Positions 52,324 through 61,355 of a stretch of 64,000 bases of DNA are shown piece after piece; position 1 is the first letter of the stretch; every line of letters starts with the position of its first letter. A program made the position numbers and the translations under genes. The stretch spans positions 1,798,001-1,862,000 of the forward strand of contig NZ_CP049870.1 in NCBI RefSeq assembly GCF_011301715.1, read 5' to 3'. Origin of the DNA: Sphingomonas sp. HDW15A (GTDB lineage Bacteria > Pseudomonadota > Alphaproteobacteria > Sphingomonadales > Sphingomonadaceae). The notes beneath the pieces were generated by a model. The model was not told where the DNA came from. It saw nothing but the letters and a program-made list of their open reading frames with translations, and did no database searches.

Positions 52324-54270
52324 ATGAACGAGAAGAAGCCGAGCAACCCCTGGACGAAGTCGCTGCTTATCTGGATGGCGATCCTTCTGGGCCTGGTGCT
52401 GTTCGTCCAGTCCTTTGGTGGAGCACGCGAGCCAGCGGGTTCCGCAATGACCTATTCGGAGTTCGTAGGACAGGTCAACGAAGGCAACGTCCAGAGCGTC
52501 ACCGTTTCCCGCTCAACCAATGGCGACGCCGCGATCAGCGGCAAGCTGGACGACGGCAAGACCTTTAAGACCATCGCTCCGGCCGATGCGCAGGTTACCC
52601 CGCTCCTCGTTCAGAAGGGCGTCGCCGTTCAGGTGCAGGCCGAGGAAGGCGCCAGCATCTGGATGCTGCTCCTCTATAACTCGCTGCCATTCATACTGAT
52701 GATCGGCATCGCTATCTTCATCATGCGCCAGATGCAGAAAAATGCCGGCGGCGGAGCCATGGGCTTTGGCAAGAGCCGCGCCCGCATGCTGACCGAAAAG
52801 CAGGGCAAGGTCACTTTCGCCGACGTCGCCGGGATCGACGAAGCCCGCGAAGAGCTTCAGGAAATTGTCGAATATCTGAAGGACCCAGGCAAGTTCGCCC
52901 GCCTTGGCGGCAAGATTCCGAAGGGCGCGCTGCTGGTCGGCAGCCCCGGCACCGGCAAGACACTTCTCGCCCGCGCCATTGCGGGTGAGGCTGGGGTCCC
53001 CTTCTTCACCATCTCAGGCTCCGATTTCGTCGAGATGTTCGTCGGTGTCGGCGCAAGCCGCGTCCGCGACATGTTCGACCAGGCCAAGAAATCGGCGCCG
53101 TGCATCGTCTTCATCGACGAAATCGACGCGGTCGGCCGCCATCGCGGAGCGGGCCTCGGCAACGGCAATGACGAGCGTGAGCAGACCCTTAATCAGCTGC
53201 TGGTCGAGATGGACGGCTTCGAGGCCAATGAAGGCATCATCATCATCGCCGCCACCAACCGTCCGGACGTGCTCGACCCCGCGCTTCTGCGACCGGGCCG
53301 CTTCGATCGCCAGGTCGTGGTGCCCCGCCCCGACATCGATGGCCGAGAGCAGATTCTCTACGTCCACATGAAGAAGGTGCCGCTGGCGCCCGACGTGGAC
53401 GCCCGGGTCATCGCCCGCGGCACCCCCGGATTCTCCGGTGCGGACCTCGCTAACCTTGTCAACGAGGCTGCACTTCTCGCCGCCCGCAAGGGCAAGCGGC
53501 TCGTCGCGATGCAGGAGTTCGAGGAAGCCAAGGACAAGGTGCTGATGGGCACCGAACGCAAGTCCATGGTCATGACCGAGGACGAGAAGAAGATGACCGC
53601 CTACCACGAGGCTGGTCACGCCATCGTTGCGCTTCACGAGCCGGCAAGCGACCCCATCCATAAGGCGACGATCATCCCGCGCGGTCGCGCGCTGGGCATG
53701 GTCATGCGCCTGCCCGAGCGCGACAGCTACAGCTATCACCGCGACAAGATGTACGCGAACCTGGCAGTCGCCATGGGCGGCCGCGTCGCCGAGGAAGTCA
53801 TCTTCGGCTACGACAAGGTTAGCTCGGGCGCCTCGAGTGACATCAGCTACGCCACCGGCCTTGCCCGCGACATGGTGACGCGCTGGGGAATGTCCGACGC
53901 GCTTGGTCCGCTGCAATATGCCGAGGCGGACGAGGAAGTGTTCCTGGGCTATTCGGTCAATCGCCAGAAGAACATGTCGAACGAAACCGCGCAGGCGATC
54001 GATAAGGAAATCCGGCGGATCGTCGAGACGGGCTACGAGCGCGCCAAGACGCTTTTGGAAGAAAACCGCCAGGAGCTGGAGACGCTCGCCCAGGCGTTAC
54101 TTGAATATGAGACGCTGAGCGGCGACGAGATCCGGATCGTGCTTGAAGGCGGAACTATCGATCGCGGCGGAACGTCCGCCCCTTCGATCCCGGCTGCGGG
54201 CACCTCGATCCCCAAGGCGAAGCGTGCGAAGCGCGGCGGCATCGGTGGACCTGCGCAAGCGGGCGCTTGA
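52324..54270 (+). CDS. ftsH: ATP-dependent zinc metalloprotease FtsH
   Basis: 648 residues from the ATG at 52324. Two membrane helices ([18 protein letters not shown] and [20 protein letters not shown]) flank a periplasmic domain. The AAA domain has Walker A GSPGTGKT (206-213), with Ser where Pro is usual, Walker [14 protein letters not shown] and the second-region-of-homology [15 protein letters not shown]. Zinc site HEAGH at 428-432. It degrades membrane and regulatory proteins; HflKC, encoded at 4.7-6.6 kb, surround it. Confidence 0.97.
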   Translation: MNEKKPSNPWTKSLLIWMAILLGLVLFVQSFGGAREPAGSAMTYSEFVGQVNEGNVQSVTVSRSTNGDAAISGKLDDGKTFKTIAPADAQVTPLLVQKGVAVQVQAEEGASIWMLLLYNSLPFILMIGIAIFIMRQMQKNAGGGAMGFGKSRARMLTEKQGKVTFADVAGIDEAREELQEIVEYLKDPGKFARLGGKIPKGALLVGSPGTGKTLLARAIAGEAGVPFFTISGSDFVEMFVGVGASRVRDMFDQAKKSAPCIVFIDEIDAVGRHRGAGLGNGNDEREQTLNQLLVEMDGFEANEGIIIIAATNRPDVLDPALLRPGRFDRQVVVPRPDIDGREQILYVHMKKVPLAPDVDARVIARGTPGFSGADLANLVNEAALLAARKGKRLVAMQEFEEAKDKVLMGTERKSMVMTEDEKKMTAYHEAGHAIVALHEPASDPIHKATIIPRGRALGMVMRLPERDSYSYHRDKMYANLAVAMGGRVAEEVIFGYDKVSSGASSDISYATGLARDMVTRWGMSDALGPLQYAEADEEVFLGYSVNRQKNMSNETAQAIDKEIRRIVETGYERAKTLLEENRQELETLAQALLEYETLSGDEIRIVLEGGTIDRGGTSAPSIPAAGTSIPKAKRAKRGGIGGPAQAGA

Positions 54271-54330
54271 CACCAGCCGCCAGCTTCCTTCTTCATCTGC
54301 CTCCCAATGCGTCCCGAGGGAGGAATTTGA

Positions 54331-54708
54331 ATGCGCCTGTTGTTGGGCGCCGTCCTGTTGGCGGTTCCGGCCTCGGCCTTTGCGCAAAATATGAACGCGG
54401 ACGAATTTCATCGCCGCGCCATCGCGCTTCAGAAGAAAGGCAGCCGGGCACTTCTTGCGATCGGTGAGATACGCGCCCTGACCAAGGAAGCGCGGGGGGC
54501 CGGCGAAACCGTCCGTGCCCACCGAATTGCCGCTGAAAAGGCCGGCCAGACCCCGCGCTATTGTCCGCCCAAGGGCTCGCCGAGAATGGGATCGGAGGAA
54601 TTCCTGAAGCGGCTGTCAGCCATTCCGCAGGATGAGCGGGCAAAGATCAACATGCTGGAGGCCATGAACCGCATCCTGGCAGTCAAATTCCCCTGCAAGA
54701 CGGTCTGA
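54331..54708 (+). CDS. Secreted hypothetical protein, possibly Rap1a/Tai-like
   Basis: 125 residues with a GGGAGGAA ribosome-binding site and a clean signal peptide (LLLGAVLLAVPASAFA). The mature part is helical with two Cys: RYCPPKGSPRMGSEEFLKRL and MNRILAVKFPCK. The spacing of the Cys residues and the closing FPC recall the Rap1a/Tai immunity-like family of small periplasmic proteins, but the match is only by eye. Directly abuts the DUF3667 gene (convergent, 0 bases). Confidence 0.6.
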   Translation: MRLLLGAVLLAVPASAFAQNMNADEFHRRAIALQKKGSRALLAIGEIRALTKEARGAGETVRAHRIAAEKAGQTPRYCPPKGSPRMGSEEFLKRLSAIPQDERAKINMLEAMNRILAVKFPCKTV

Positions 54709-55754
54709 TCACTCGAATAGGCCCATCGCCACCATCAGCGCTGAAAACAGCACGAGCACGATGAACGCGAATATTAGCAGCAATATCGTCCTGAGCAGCG
54801 CGCTAAGCCGCGACAGGTTATAGGCGCCTTTCAGCTGGCGATAGATGTGAAACGGCGGGACGAAGAAAAGAAAGCCCGCCACCCCCGAATAGCCGGCAGC
54901 AACGAGCAACCCACCAAGGATGGCCAGTCCCATCATGAACGATAGCGAGTAGGTGACGAACACCGCGTGGTCGTAAAGGTGATATTTGCGGCTGAACGGG
55001 AACAGCAGCCACATGAACGGCAAGGAAAGCGGGATGAGAGCCCAGCTGTATTTCGACGCTGCATCCTGGACCTTGAAGACAGCCATTTCGGGGTCGGCCT
55101 GCGCATTGGCGACAATTCCCCGGACCCAGGCCGGGGCATCCCCCTCCTCCAACCCGCCGTTCTCGATGATAACTCCTGATTGAACTTTCTCGAGTTCGGC
55201 AATGTCCTTCTTTTTCTTCAAGATCCGGTTGTCGAGGTTTGTCGTGTCCTCGCTCTTGGCAACTGCCTCTTCGCGATCCGCCTGGAGCTTGACGAGATCC
55301 TTTTTCTCTTCCTCCACTGCGGTTGCGACCTCGGCTTTCACCCCTCGGTGCTGGGTGCGATCCCGCCGTTGAGGTTGAGAACCGCGAACATCGCGAAGAC
55401 GCTGAACAGGTAGAGCGCGACAGGAGAGATGTAGCGCGCGCGTTCGCCTTCGACATAGCGTCTCGTCAAATCCCCCGGGCACCAGGCAAGCATCGGCATC
55501 GTCCGCCAGATCTTGCCTTCGAAATTGAACAGCCCGGCGACGAAGTCGCCGCCGAACGCGCGAAGCGACCGATGGAGGTGCGCCTTCTGGCCGCAAGCCG
55601 AGCAATAGGGTCCGGTGAGCGATACACCGCAGTTGAGGCAGGCGCGTTCGTGGGTGTGGCCGTCGTCAGGGCCGGCCTCGCCCGCCTGCGGCTCGACCGC
55701 GCGCGCGGCCATCGCGCCCGTCACGACTTCGCCAAAACTGTCGGCACCCGTCAT
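54709..55754 (-). CDS. DUF3667-family membrane protein with zinc ribbon (frameshifted at 55341-55344)
   Basis: Repaired length about 348 residues from an ATG at 55754 preceded by GGGGGTG. N-terminal zinc ribbon CLNCGVSLTGPYCSACGQ, then ARYISPVALYLFSVFAMFAV (first membrane helix). The frame stops at NLNGGIAPSTEG, and the next frame goes on VKAEVATAVEEEKKDLVKLQ. That region is a charged coiled coil, followed by a C-terminal cluster of four helices (SLPFMWLLFPFSRKYHLYDH, VLVLFSALMVAMGLFE). One base added to CCCC (55341-55344) restores STEGVKAE. Role unknown. Confidence 0.82.
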
Positions 55755-55812
55755 ATTCACCCCCATCGCCATATTAGGCGCGGCGTTCCGCTCATGCTAG
55801 CGGGTCGAGGGC

Positions 55813-56451
55813 ATGGCGCGCATCGGACTCCTCGGCGGCTCCTTCAATCCCGCCCATCGCGGGCATCGGCGGGCGAGCCTCGCGGCCATGCGGGCGCTAG
55901 ATCTGGACGAGGTGTGGTGGCTTGTGTCGCCGGGCAACCCCCTGAAGCCGGCCAAGGGCATGGCGGACTATGAGGCGCGTCTGCGATCCGCGATGGCTAT
56001 TGCCCGCCGCTCCACGATCCGGGTCAGCGATTTCGAGCGCCAGGCTGGGACGCGCTACTCGGTAGATACGGTCGCGGCGATCCTCAAGTACTATCCGCAG
56101 CATCGGTTCATCTGGTTGATGGGCGAGGACACTGTGGCGCAATTTCACCAGTGGAAGGACTGGCGGAGGCTGGCTTCAATGCTGCCGATTGCCGTTGTTT
56201 CCCGCCCGGGTTATGATGACGAGGCCCGCGCGGCGCGCGCGATGGGCTGGCTCCGGTGGTTCGTCCGCCCCCGGGCCAAGGCAAAAGAATGGACGGCGTG
56301 GAGTGCACCGGCGATTACTTTCCTTCGCCTGCCACCCGATCCGACATCGGCCACCCGTCTTCGCGCACGCAACCCCCAATGGCATCGCCGGTTCTTGAAA
56401 GGCGAACACGTTGGCGACCACAAGCAGAGGAGCACTCTTGGCCGACCCTAA
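55813..56451 (+). CDS. nadD: Nicotinate-nucleotide adenylyltransferase NadD
   Basis: 212 residues. Nucleotidyltransferase motifs: IGLLGGSFNPAHRGHRRASL at the start, VWWLVSPGNPLKP, RFIWLMGEDTVAQFHQWKDW and the closing SATRLRARN (usually S-T-x-[IL]-R). It makes the NAD precursor deamido-NAD from nicotinate mononucleotide; essential. First gene of the nadD-rsfS-rlmH-envC-ctpA run; rsfS starts inside its 3' end. Confidence 0.94.
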   Translation: MARIGLLGGSFNPAHRGHRRASLAAMRALDLDEVWWLVSPGNPLKPAKGMADYEARLRSAMAIARRSTIRVSDFERQAGTRYSVDTVAAILKYYPQHRFIWLMGEDTVAQFHQWKDWRRLASMLPIAVVSRPGYDDEARAARAMGWLRWFVRPRAKAKEWTAWSAPAITFLRLPPDPTSATRLRARNPQWHRRFLKGEHVGDHKQRSTLGRP

Positions 56452-56833
56452 ATCCAGCGCGAAAGCCGCAAATCCGGCTGACGTCGAGGAATTACACAAG
56501 CTGGTGATGCAGTCCCTGGACGATGACCAGGCGCTGGAAGTGGTTTCGATCCCACTCGCCGGCAAGTCGTCGATCGCGGACCACATGGTCATCGCGTCCG
56601 GCCGCTCATCCCGGCAAGTGGCCTCCATGGCCGCGAAACTGGCCGACAAGATCAAGCAGCAGTTCGGCAAGATCGCGCGCGTCGAAGGGCTTCCGGTCGC
56701 CGACTGGGTGCTTATCGACGCGGACGACGTGATCGTGCACCTGTTCCGGCCCGAGGTGCGCACCTTCTACAATCTGGAGCGGATGTGGGCGTTTGGCGAC
56801 GAGCCGGCAAAGGCCGCCGGAACAGGCGCCTGA
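56438..56833 (+). CDS. rsfS: Ribosomal silencing factor RsfS
   Basis: 131 residues from a TTG at 56438, chosen because GAGGAG lies 5 bases before it; an upstream TTG at 56411 has no such site. Family core: LHKLVMQSLDDDQALEVVSI, DHMVIASGRSSRQVASMAAK and ADWVLIDADDVIVHLFRPEV. It binds uL14 on the large subunit and prevents subunit joining during starvation. Overlaps the end of nadD. Confidence 0.93.
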   Translation: MADPKSSAKAANPADVEELHKLVMQSLDDDQALEVVSIPLAGKSSIADHMVIASGRSSRQVASMAAKLADKIKQQFGKIARVEGLPVADWVLIDADDVIVHLFRPEVRTFYNLERMWAFGDEPAKAAGTGA

Positions 56834-56840
56834 GCGGCGC

Positions 56841-57263
56841 TTGCTCTTACACATCATTGCTCGCGGCAAGATCGGCCGCTCGCCCGAGGCGGAACTGGTC
56901 GAACGATATCTCAAGCGAATCGCCTGGCCGGTCCGGGTCAGCGAGCTTCCCGACCGTGGCGGTAACCTGCCTCAGCCGGCAACCAATGCCGTCACGGTCG
57001 TGCTCGACGAACGCGGCGAGGCCTTGTCCTCAAGCGACTTCGCGAAAAGACTTGAGAATTGGCGGGACACCGGTCGGCGCGAGGCGCGGTTTGTGATCGG
57101 CGCAGCCGACGGTCACAACCCGGCAATGAGGGAAGAAGCCGACCTCTTGCTCTCGTTCGGCCCGGCCACCTGGCCGCACATGATGGCGCGGGCTATGCTT
57201 GCCGAACAACTGTTTCGCGCGACCTCGATCCTCGCCAATCACCCCTATCACCGGGAGGGCTGA
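56841..57263 (+). CDS. rlmH: 23S rRNA pseudouridine-1915 N3-methyltransferase RlmH
   Basis: 140 residues from a TTG at 56841, 7 bases after the rsfS stop. This start gives LLLHIIARGKIGRSPEAELV, matching the family N-terminus, whereas upstream starts would lie inside rsfS. SPOUT knot: VVLDERGEALSSSDFAKRLE, FVIGAADGH and LLLSFGPATWPHMMARAMLA with the final HPYHREG. It methylates the ribosomal-RNA pseudouridine at position 1915. Confidence 0.95.
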   Translation: MLLHIIARGKIGRSPEAELVERYLKRIAWPVRVSELPDRGGNLPQPATNAVTVVLDERGEALSSSDFAKRLENWRDTGRREARFVIGAADGHNPAMREEADLLLSFGPATWPHMMARAMLAEQLFRATSILANHPYHREG

Positions 57264-57267
57264 GGCA

Positions 57268-58442
57268 ATGCCGCGAATGGCCCTCCTTTTCGTGTTGGCA
57301 GCGTTGGCCGCGGCTGCCTCGGACGCGGCGCAAGCGCCAGCGGGGGCAATGCGCTGGAAGTGGCCCGGGCGGAATGGCAAGCCGCCGAGCGGGAGACTAG
57401 GCGCCTCGAAGCGGCATCAGGGCGCGCAGCCAGCGAAGCTTCGAAGCTAGCCCTCGAACGCCAGGCCGCCGCGTCCGCGGTCGCCGCCGCCGAAGCGCGG
57501 ATCAGCGCGGCTTCCGAGGAGCTCAGTCTGCGCCGGAGAGCAGTTGATGAAGCGCGCGGCCGTCTCGCCGAAGAACAGCGGCCGGTCGCGGCCCTGGTAG
57601 CCGGGCTCATCAACCTCGAACGGCGGCCGCCTCTCCTGACCCTCGCCGGCGGCGGCTCCGTCGACGAGCTGGTGCGCGCCCGGGCACTGCTTGCCGGGAC
57701 CCTTCCCTATGTTCGGGCGCGGAGCCGGTCGCTGTCGGCCGAACTCGCCAGCGCGCGCCGGCTGGAGGCCGAAGCGCTAAAGGTCGCCGCCTCCGTCAGC
57801 GAAGCACGCGTCGAGCTGGCCCGACGCCAGGAACGGTTCGCGGCACTTGAGAAGCGCGCCCTCGATCGTTCGTCCGAGCTTGGCCAAGCGGCCCTCTTCG
57901 CGGGCGATGAGGCCATAGTCGCCGGAGCCGGCTTCGAGCAGCTCGGCCGCCAGGAAAGCGAACGTTTGAGTGCCGCGCGAAACGCGGCATTGCTGGCAAA
58001 GCTGCCGGCCGCAACGCCACGACCATTCGCCGTGCAGGGGCGGCGGATCGGCGAGACGTTCCCATATGTCCTGCCTGCAACCGCAGCGGTGATCGACGGA
58101 CATGGTGCCGTCAGCGCGACGGGCATCCGATCCCGAGGGATCCGGCTCGCCACCCGGCGTGGATCGCCGGTCGTCATGCCCGCCGCCGGGACAATCGCCT
58201 TCGCGGGACCCTATCGGCGTTACGATGGCGTGGTGATCATAGACCATGGCAACGGGTGGATGACGATGCTGCTCGACGTCCGTACGGAAGCGAGGAAGGG
58301 CGACCGCCTGGAAACCGGAGCCCCGCTAGGCATTGCCTTGGGCGAAATGGCCGTCGAACTGTCTCATCAGGGGAATTTCGTCTCCCCTGCCGAAATGGCC
58401 GCGCGAAGCCGGTCACTGTCCATTCAGGCGCAGCGGCGTTAG
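57268..58442 (+). CDS. envC: EnvC-like murein hydrolase activator, degenerate M23 domain (frameshifted at 57342-57346)
   Basis: Repaired length 391 residues. Signal peptide MALLFVLAALAAAASDAAQA; the frame then fails after APAG, and the next frame takes over as NALEVARAEWQAAERETRRL. One G added to GGGGG (57342-57346) joins them. A long Ala/Arg/Glu coiled coil (residues 30-245) is followed by a LytM/M23 domain. The zinc-binding His and Asp residues of active peptidases are absent: IRLATRRGSPVVMPAAGTIA and VVIIDHGNGWMTMLLDV keep only the fold, as in EnvC. It activates amidases at the division site. Between rlmH and ctpA. Confidence 0.88.
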
Positions 58443-58473
58443 GATGCGGCAACATTCAGCGAGGAATCGAACG

Positions 58474-59814
58474 ATGAAGTATCTCGCCAGGCTGGGTCCG
58501 CCTCTCGCGGTGGTCGCTGCATTGACCATGATTCCGATGACCACGAGTACGCTCGCGGCGTCGGAAGCGGACACGATGAAGGAACTCGATACCTTCATGG
58601 ACGTGTTCAATCAGGTCCGCGCCTCTTACGTCGACCCGGTCGACGACCATACCCTGATCAAGGGCGCGATCGACGGGATGCTGGCCGCGCTCGATCCGCA
58701 CAGTTCCTACGTCGAGGGAAGCGATTACACGCAGCTTCGAACGACCACGGACGGAAATTACAGCGGGCTCGGCCTGTCGGTCACGATGGAAGACGGCGCG
58801 GTCAAGGTCATCACGCCGACCGAGGACACGCCCGCTGATCGCGCAGGGATCAAGGCCGGCGATTACATTACCCATCTTGACGGCCAGCTGCTCTACGGCC
58901 TCGACCTCGACGAAGCGGTCGAAAAGATGCGCGGTCCCGCCGGCACGCGCACGACCGTGACGATCGTCCGCCCGGGCCGCGACAAGCCGTTCGACGTGAC
59001 CCTCGTCCGTGCCAAGGTCGAACTTCGCCCGGTTAAATGGGAGGTCAAGGACGGCGTCGGCATCGTCAACATCAACACCTTCAGCGGCAACACCGGCGCG
59101 GCAGTGGAATCTGCGCTGACTTCGATCGACAAGGCGACCGGGGGCAAGCCACTCGGCTACGTCATCGATCTTCGCTCGAACCCCGGTGGGCTTCTCAACG
59201 AAGCGGTGCGCGTCAGCGACGCCTTCCTCGAGCGCGGCGAAATTGTTTCAGAGCGCGGGCGAGAGAAGCGCGACGTCCAGAGCTGGAGCGCAAAGCCCGG
59301 CGACATGGCGCACGGCCTTCCGGTCATCGTTCTGGTCGATGTCGGCAGCGCCTCGGCCGCGGAAATAGTCGCGGGCGCGCTTCAGGATCACCGCCGGGCG
59401 ATCGTCATGGGCGAGCGCAGCTTCGGCAAGGGATCGGTCCAGGGCGTTTCCGAAATCGGCCAAGGGAAAGCGCTTCGCCTGACCATCGCCCGCTACTACA
59501 CCCCGTCGGGCAAGTCGGTTCAGGCCGGCGGTATCGACCCGGACATCCTAGTGCCGCAGCTCAGCGACCCGGACTACAAGGACCGCAAGGTCGTCCGCGA
59601 GGCCGATCTTCGCCGCCACTTGGTGAGCCAGGAGTCGGTCAAGGACGACATCCTGGAGAAGGATAACAATCCCGATCCGCGATTCACGGCGACCCCTGAG
59701 GAGCTGAAGAAGAAGGGAGTCGAGGACTTCCAGCTCGATTATGCGATCAAGACGCTGAAGCGGCTTAGCGGCGCGAGGGCCGGTACCGCGGCGATCGCGT
59801 CGCGATCGCGCTGA
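58474..59814 (+). CDS. ctpA: Carboxyl-terminal processing protease CtpA (S41 family)
   Basis: 446 residues from the ATG at 58474 with GAGGA before it. Signal peptide (VVAALTMIPMTTSTLAA), a PDZ domain (IKAGDYITHLDGQLLYGLDL) and the S41 catalytic core with Ser294 in VGSASAAEIVAGAL and Lys319 in SFGKGSVQG, 25 residues apart as in Prc. It trims or degrades periplasmic proteins by their C-termini. Last gene of the conserved run after envC; dsbB follows 10 bases on. Confidence 0.95.
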   Translation: MKYLARLGPPLAVVAALTMIPMTTSTLAASEADTMKELDTFMDVFNQVRASYVDPVDDHTLIKGAIDGMLAALDPHSSYVEGSDYTQLRTTTDGNYSGLGLSVTMEDGAVKVITPTEDTPADRAGIKAGDYITHLDGQLLYGLDLDEAVEKMRGPAGTRTTVTIVRPGRDKPFDVTLVRAKVELRPVKWEVKDGVGIVNINTFSGNTGAAVESALTSIDKATGGKPLGYVIDLRSNPGGLLNEAVRVSDAFLERGEIVSERGREKRDVQSWSAKPGDMAHGLPVIVLVDVGSASAAEIVAGALQDHRRAIVMGERSFGKGSVQGVSEIGQGKALRLTIARYYTPSGKSVQAGGIDPDILVPQLSDPDYKDRKVVREADLRRHLVSQESVKDDILEKDNNPDPRFTATPEELKKKGVEDFQLDYAIKTLKRLSGARAGTAAIASRSR

Positions 59815-59824
59815 CCGCGCTGTA

Positions 59825-60322
59825 ATGGCCACTGCAAGCCTTGATCAGCCAGCGTCGGGATCGCCGGCCGCAGCGGCGCGGATCGTCGCGCTGGCGCTGC
59901 CGTCGGCACTGCTCGGTGGCGCGCTGCTTTCGCAATATGTCGGCGGTCTTCACCCGTGCGAGATGTGCTATTGGCAGCGCTGGCCGCACGGGGCCGCGAT
60001 CGCGCTTGCGGCACTTACGTTCCTGTTCCCTGCGGGCAACCGGAACGCCACGCTGCTGACAATCCTGGCGGCCACCGCGGTCGCGATTTCGGGCGCGATC
60101 GGCGTGTTTCACGCCGGGGTCGAATATGGCTGGTGGGAGGGTCTGACCACCTGCACGGCCAGCGGTGGCTTGTCGCTCGACGAACTGATGAACGTCCCGC
60201 TGGTCCGCTGCGACGAGGTGCAATGGTCGCTAGCGGGAATATCCATGGCCGGGTTCAATGCGATTTTTTCTCTCGGAGGAGCGGCGTTGATCCTCGCCCT
60301 GCTGAAAAGGGCACGGGCGTGA
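59825..60322 (+). CDS. dsbB: Disulfide bond formation protein DsbB
   Basis: 165 residues with four membrane helices. Periplasmic Cys pairs: HPCEMCYW (Cys45, Cys48) and Cys110/Cys129 (TTCTASGG, VRCDEV). It reoxidises a DsbA-like partner and passes electrons to quinone. Its stop overlaps the GTG start of the coq7-like gene (GTGA). Confidence 0.92.
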   Translation: MATASLDQPASGSPAAAARIVALALPSALLGGALLSQYVGGLHPCEMCYWQRWPHGAAIALAALTFLFPAGNRNATLLTILAATAVAISGAIGVFHAGVEYGWWEGLTTCTASGGLSLDELMNVPLVRCDEVQWSLAGISMAGFNAIFSLGGAALILALLKRARA

Positions 60323-60858
60323 TTTCGGCCTGGAAACCGGGTGACCGTGCCCCGGACACGGAATCGATGATCCGGGTCGACCAGGCCGGGGAATATGGGG
60401 CGATACGAATCTACGCGGGACAGATGGCCGTCCTTCGCAACAAGTCCGCTGTCTCGCACGAAATTGCTCGGATGGCTTCACAGGAGCAGCGGCACCTCGA
60501 CTACTTCGACCGCTTGATCGCGGAGCGCGGAGTCCGGCCGACGGCGCTTCAACCGATCTGGAACGTCGCCGGGTTCGCGCTCGGCGCAGCGACCGCACTG
60601 ATCTCCGAAGAGGCTGCAATGGCCTGCACCGACGCGGTGGAGACAGAAATCGACCGGCATTACGGGCAGCAACTGGATGAGCTTGGCGAAAGCGATCCCG
60701 AGCTCTCCGCCGATATTACCAGTTTCCGAGCCGAGGAGGTGGAGCATCGCGACACAGCGCGGGCCCATGGCTCGGCCAACGCGCCGGCCTATCCTCTGCT
60801 TACCGCGGCAATTCGTGCCGGATGCCGGGTGGCGATTGGATTGTCGAAGCGGATTTGA
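60319..60858 (+). CDS. coq7: Demethoxyubiquinone hydroxylase, Coq7 family
   Basis: 179 residues from a GTG at 60319. Di-iron carboxylate motifs: IRVDQAGEYGAIRIYAGQ, ASQEQRHLDYFD and ISEEAAMACTDAVE, then RAEEVEHRDTARA, giving the paired Glu and ExxH ligands. It adds a late hydroxyl group in ubiquinone synthesis. Translationally coupled to dsbB, which uses ubiquinone as electron acceptor. Confidence 0.93.
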   Translation: MISAWKPGDRAPDTESMIRVDQAGEYGAIRIYAGQMAVLRNKSAVSHEIARMASQEQRHLDYFDRLIAERGVRPTALQPIWNVAGFALGAATALISEEAAMACTDAVETEIDRHYGQQLDELGESDPELSADITSFRAEEVEHRDTARAHGSANAPAYPLLTAAIRAGCRVAIGLSKRI

Positions 60859-60909
60859 GGAACCATATGAGCGGTCCGGCCGCTTGGACGTGCTGAAAGG
60901 AATCGTGTG

Positions 60910-61311
60910 ATGTCGAAGATCCAGCCATTGATTGGCTCAGCCGCGCTGATGGCCGCGAGCCTGGTCGCGCTTCCGGCGCCGGCCACGGCGCAGAATGCGA
61001 AGGTCAGCGAGATCATCGTCTACGGCACCGATCCCTGCCCGCGCTCCACTGACGACGAGATCGTCGTGTGCGCCCGCAAGCCGGAAAGCGAGCGGTTCCG
61101 CATTCCTGAGAAGCTTCGCGAGGGCGGCTCGCTCCAGTCGCGCCAGGCCTGGGCCGTTCGCGCACGAACGTTCGAGACCGTGGGCCGAACCGGGATCATG
61201 AGCTGCTCGCCGGTCGGACCGGCCGGATATACCGGTTGCGCCGACCAGCTGATCAAGCAGGCGTTCGAGGAACGTCGCGAGCAGGTGGAAGGCGAAACCA
61301 CGCCGCGCTGA
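60910..61311 (+). CDS. Secreted hypothetical protein, sphingomonad type
   Basis: 133 residues from the ATG at 60910 (AAAGGA upstream; a GTG immediately before it is possible). Signal peptide LMAASLVALPAPATAQ. Mature part: IIVYGTDPCPRSTDDEIVVC, then ARKPESERFRIPEKLR and a C-terminal MSCSPVGPAGYTGCAD, with four cysteines that could form two disulfides. I believe small proteins of this kind are widespread in sphingomonads, but no function is known. Confidence 0.7.
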   Translation: MSKIQPLIGSAALMAASLVALPAPATAQNAKVSEIIVYGTDPCPRSTDDEIVVCARKPESERFRIPEKLREGGSLQSRQAWAVRARTFETVGRTGIMSCSPVGPAGYTGCADQLIKQAFEERREQVEGETTPR

Positions 61312-61355
61312 TTTAGCGCTTCCCTTGCACGACAGCTTCGCTAGCTTCGGCGCCC

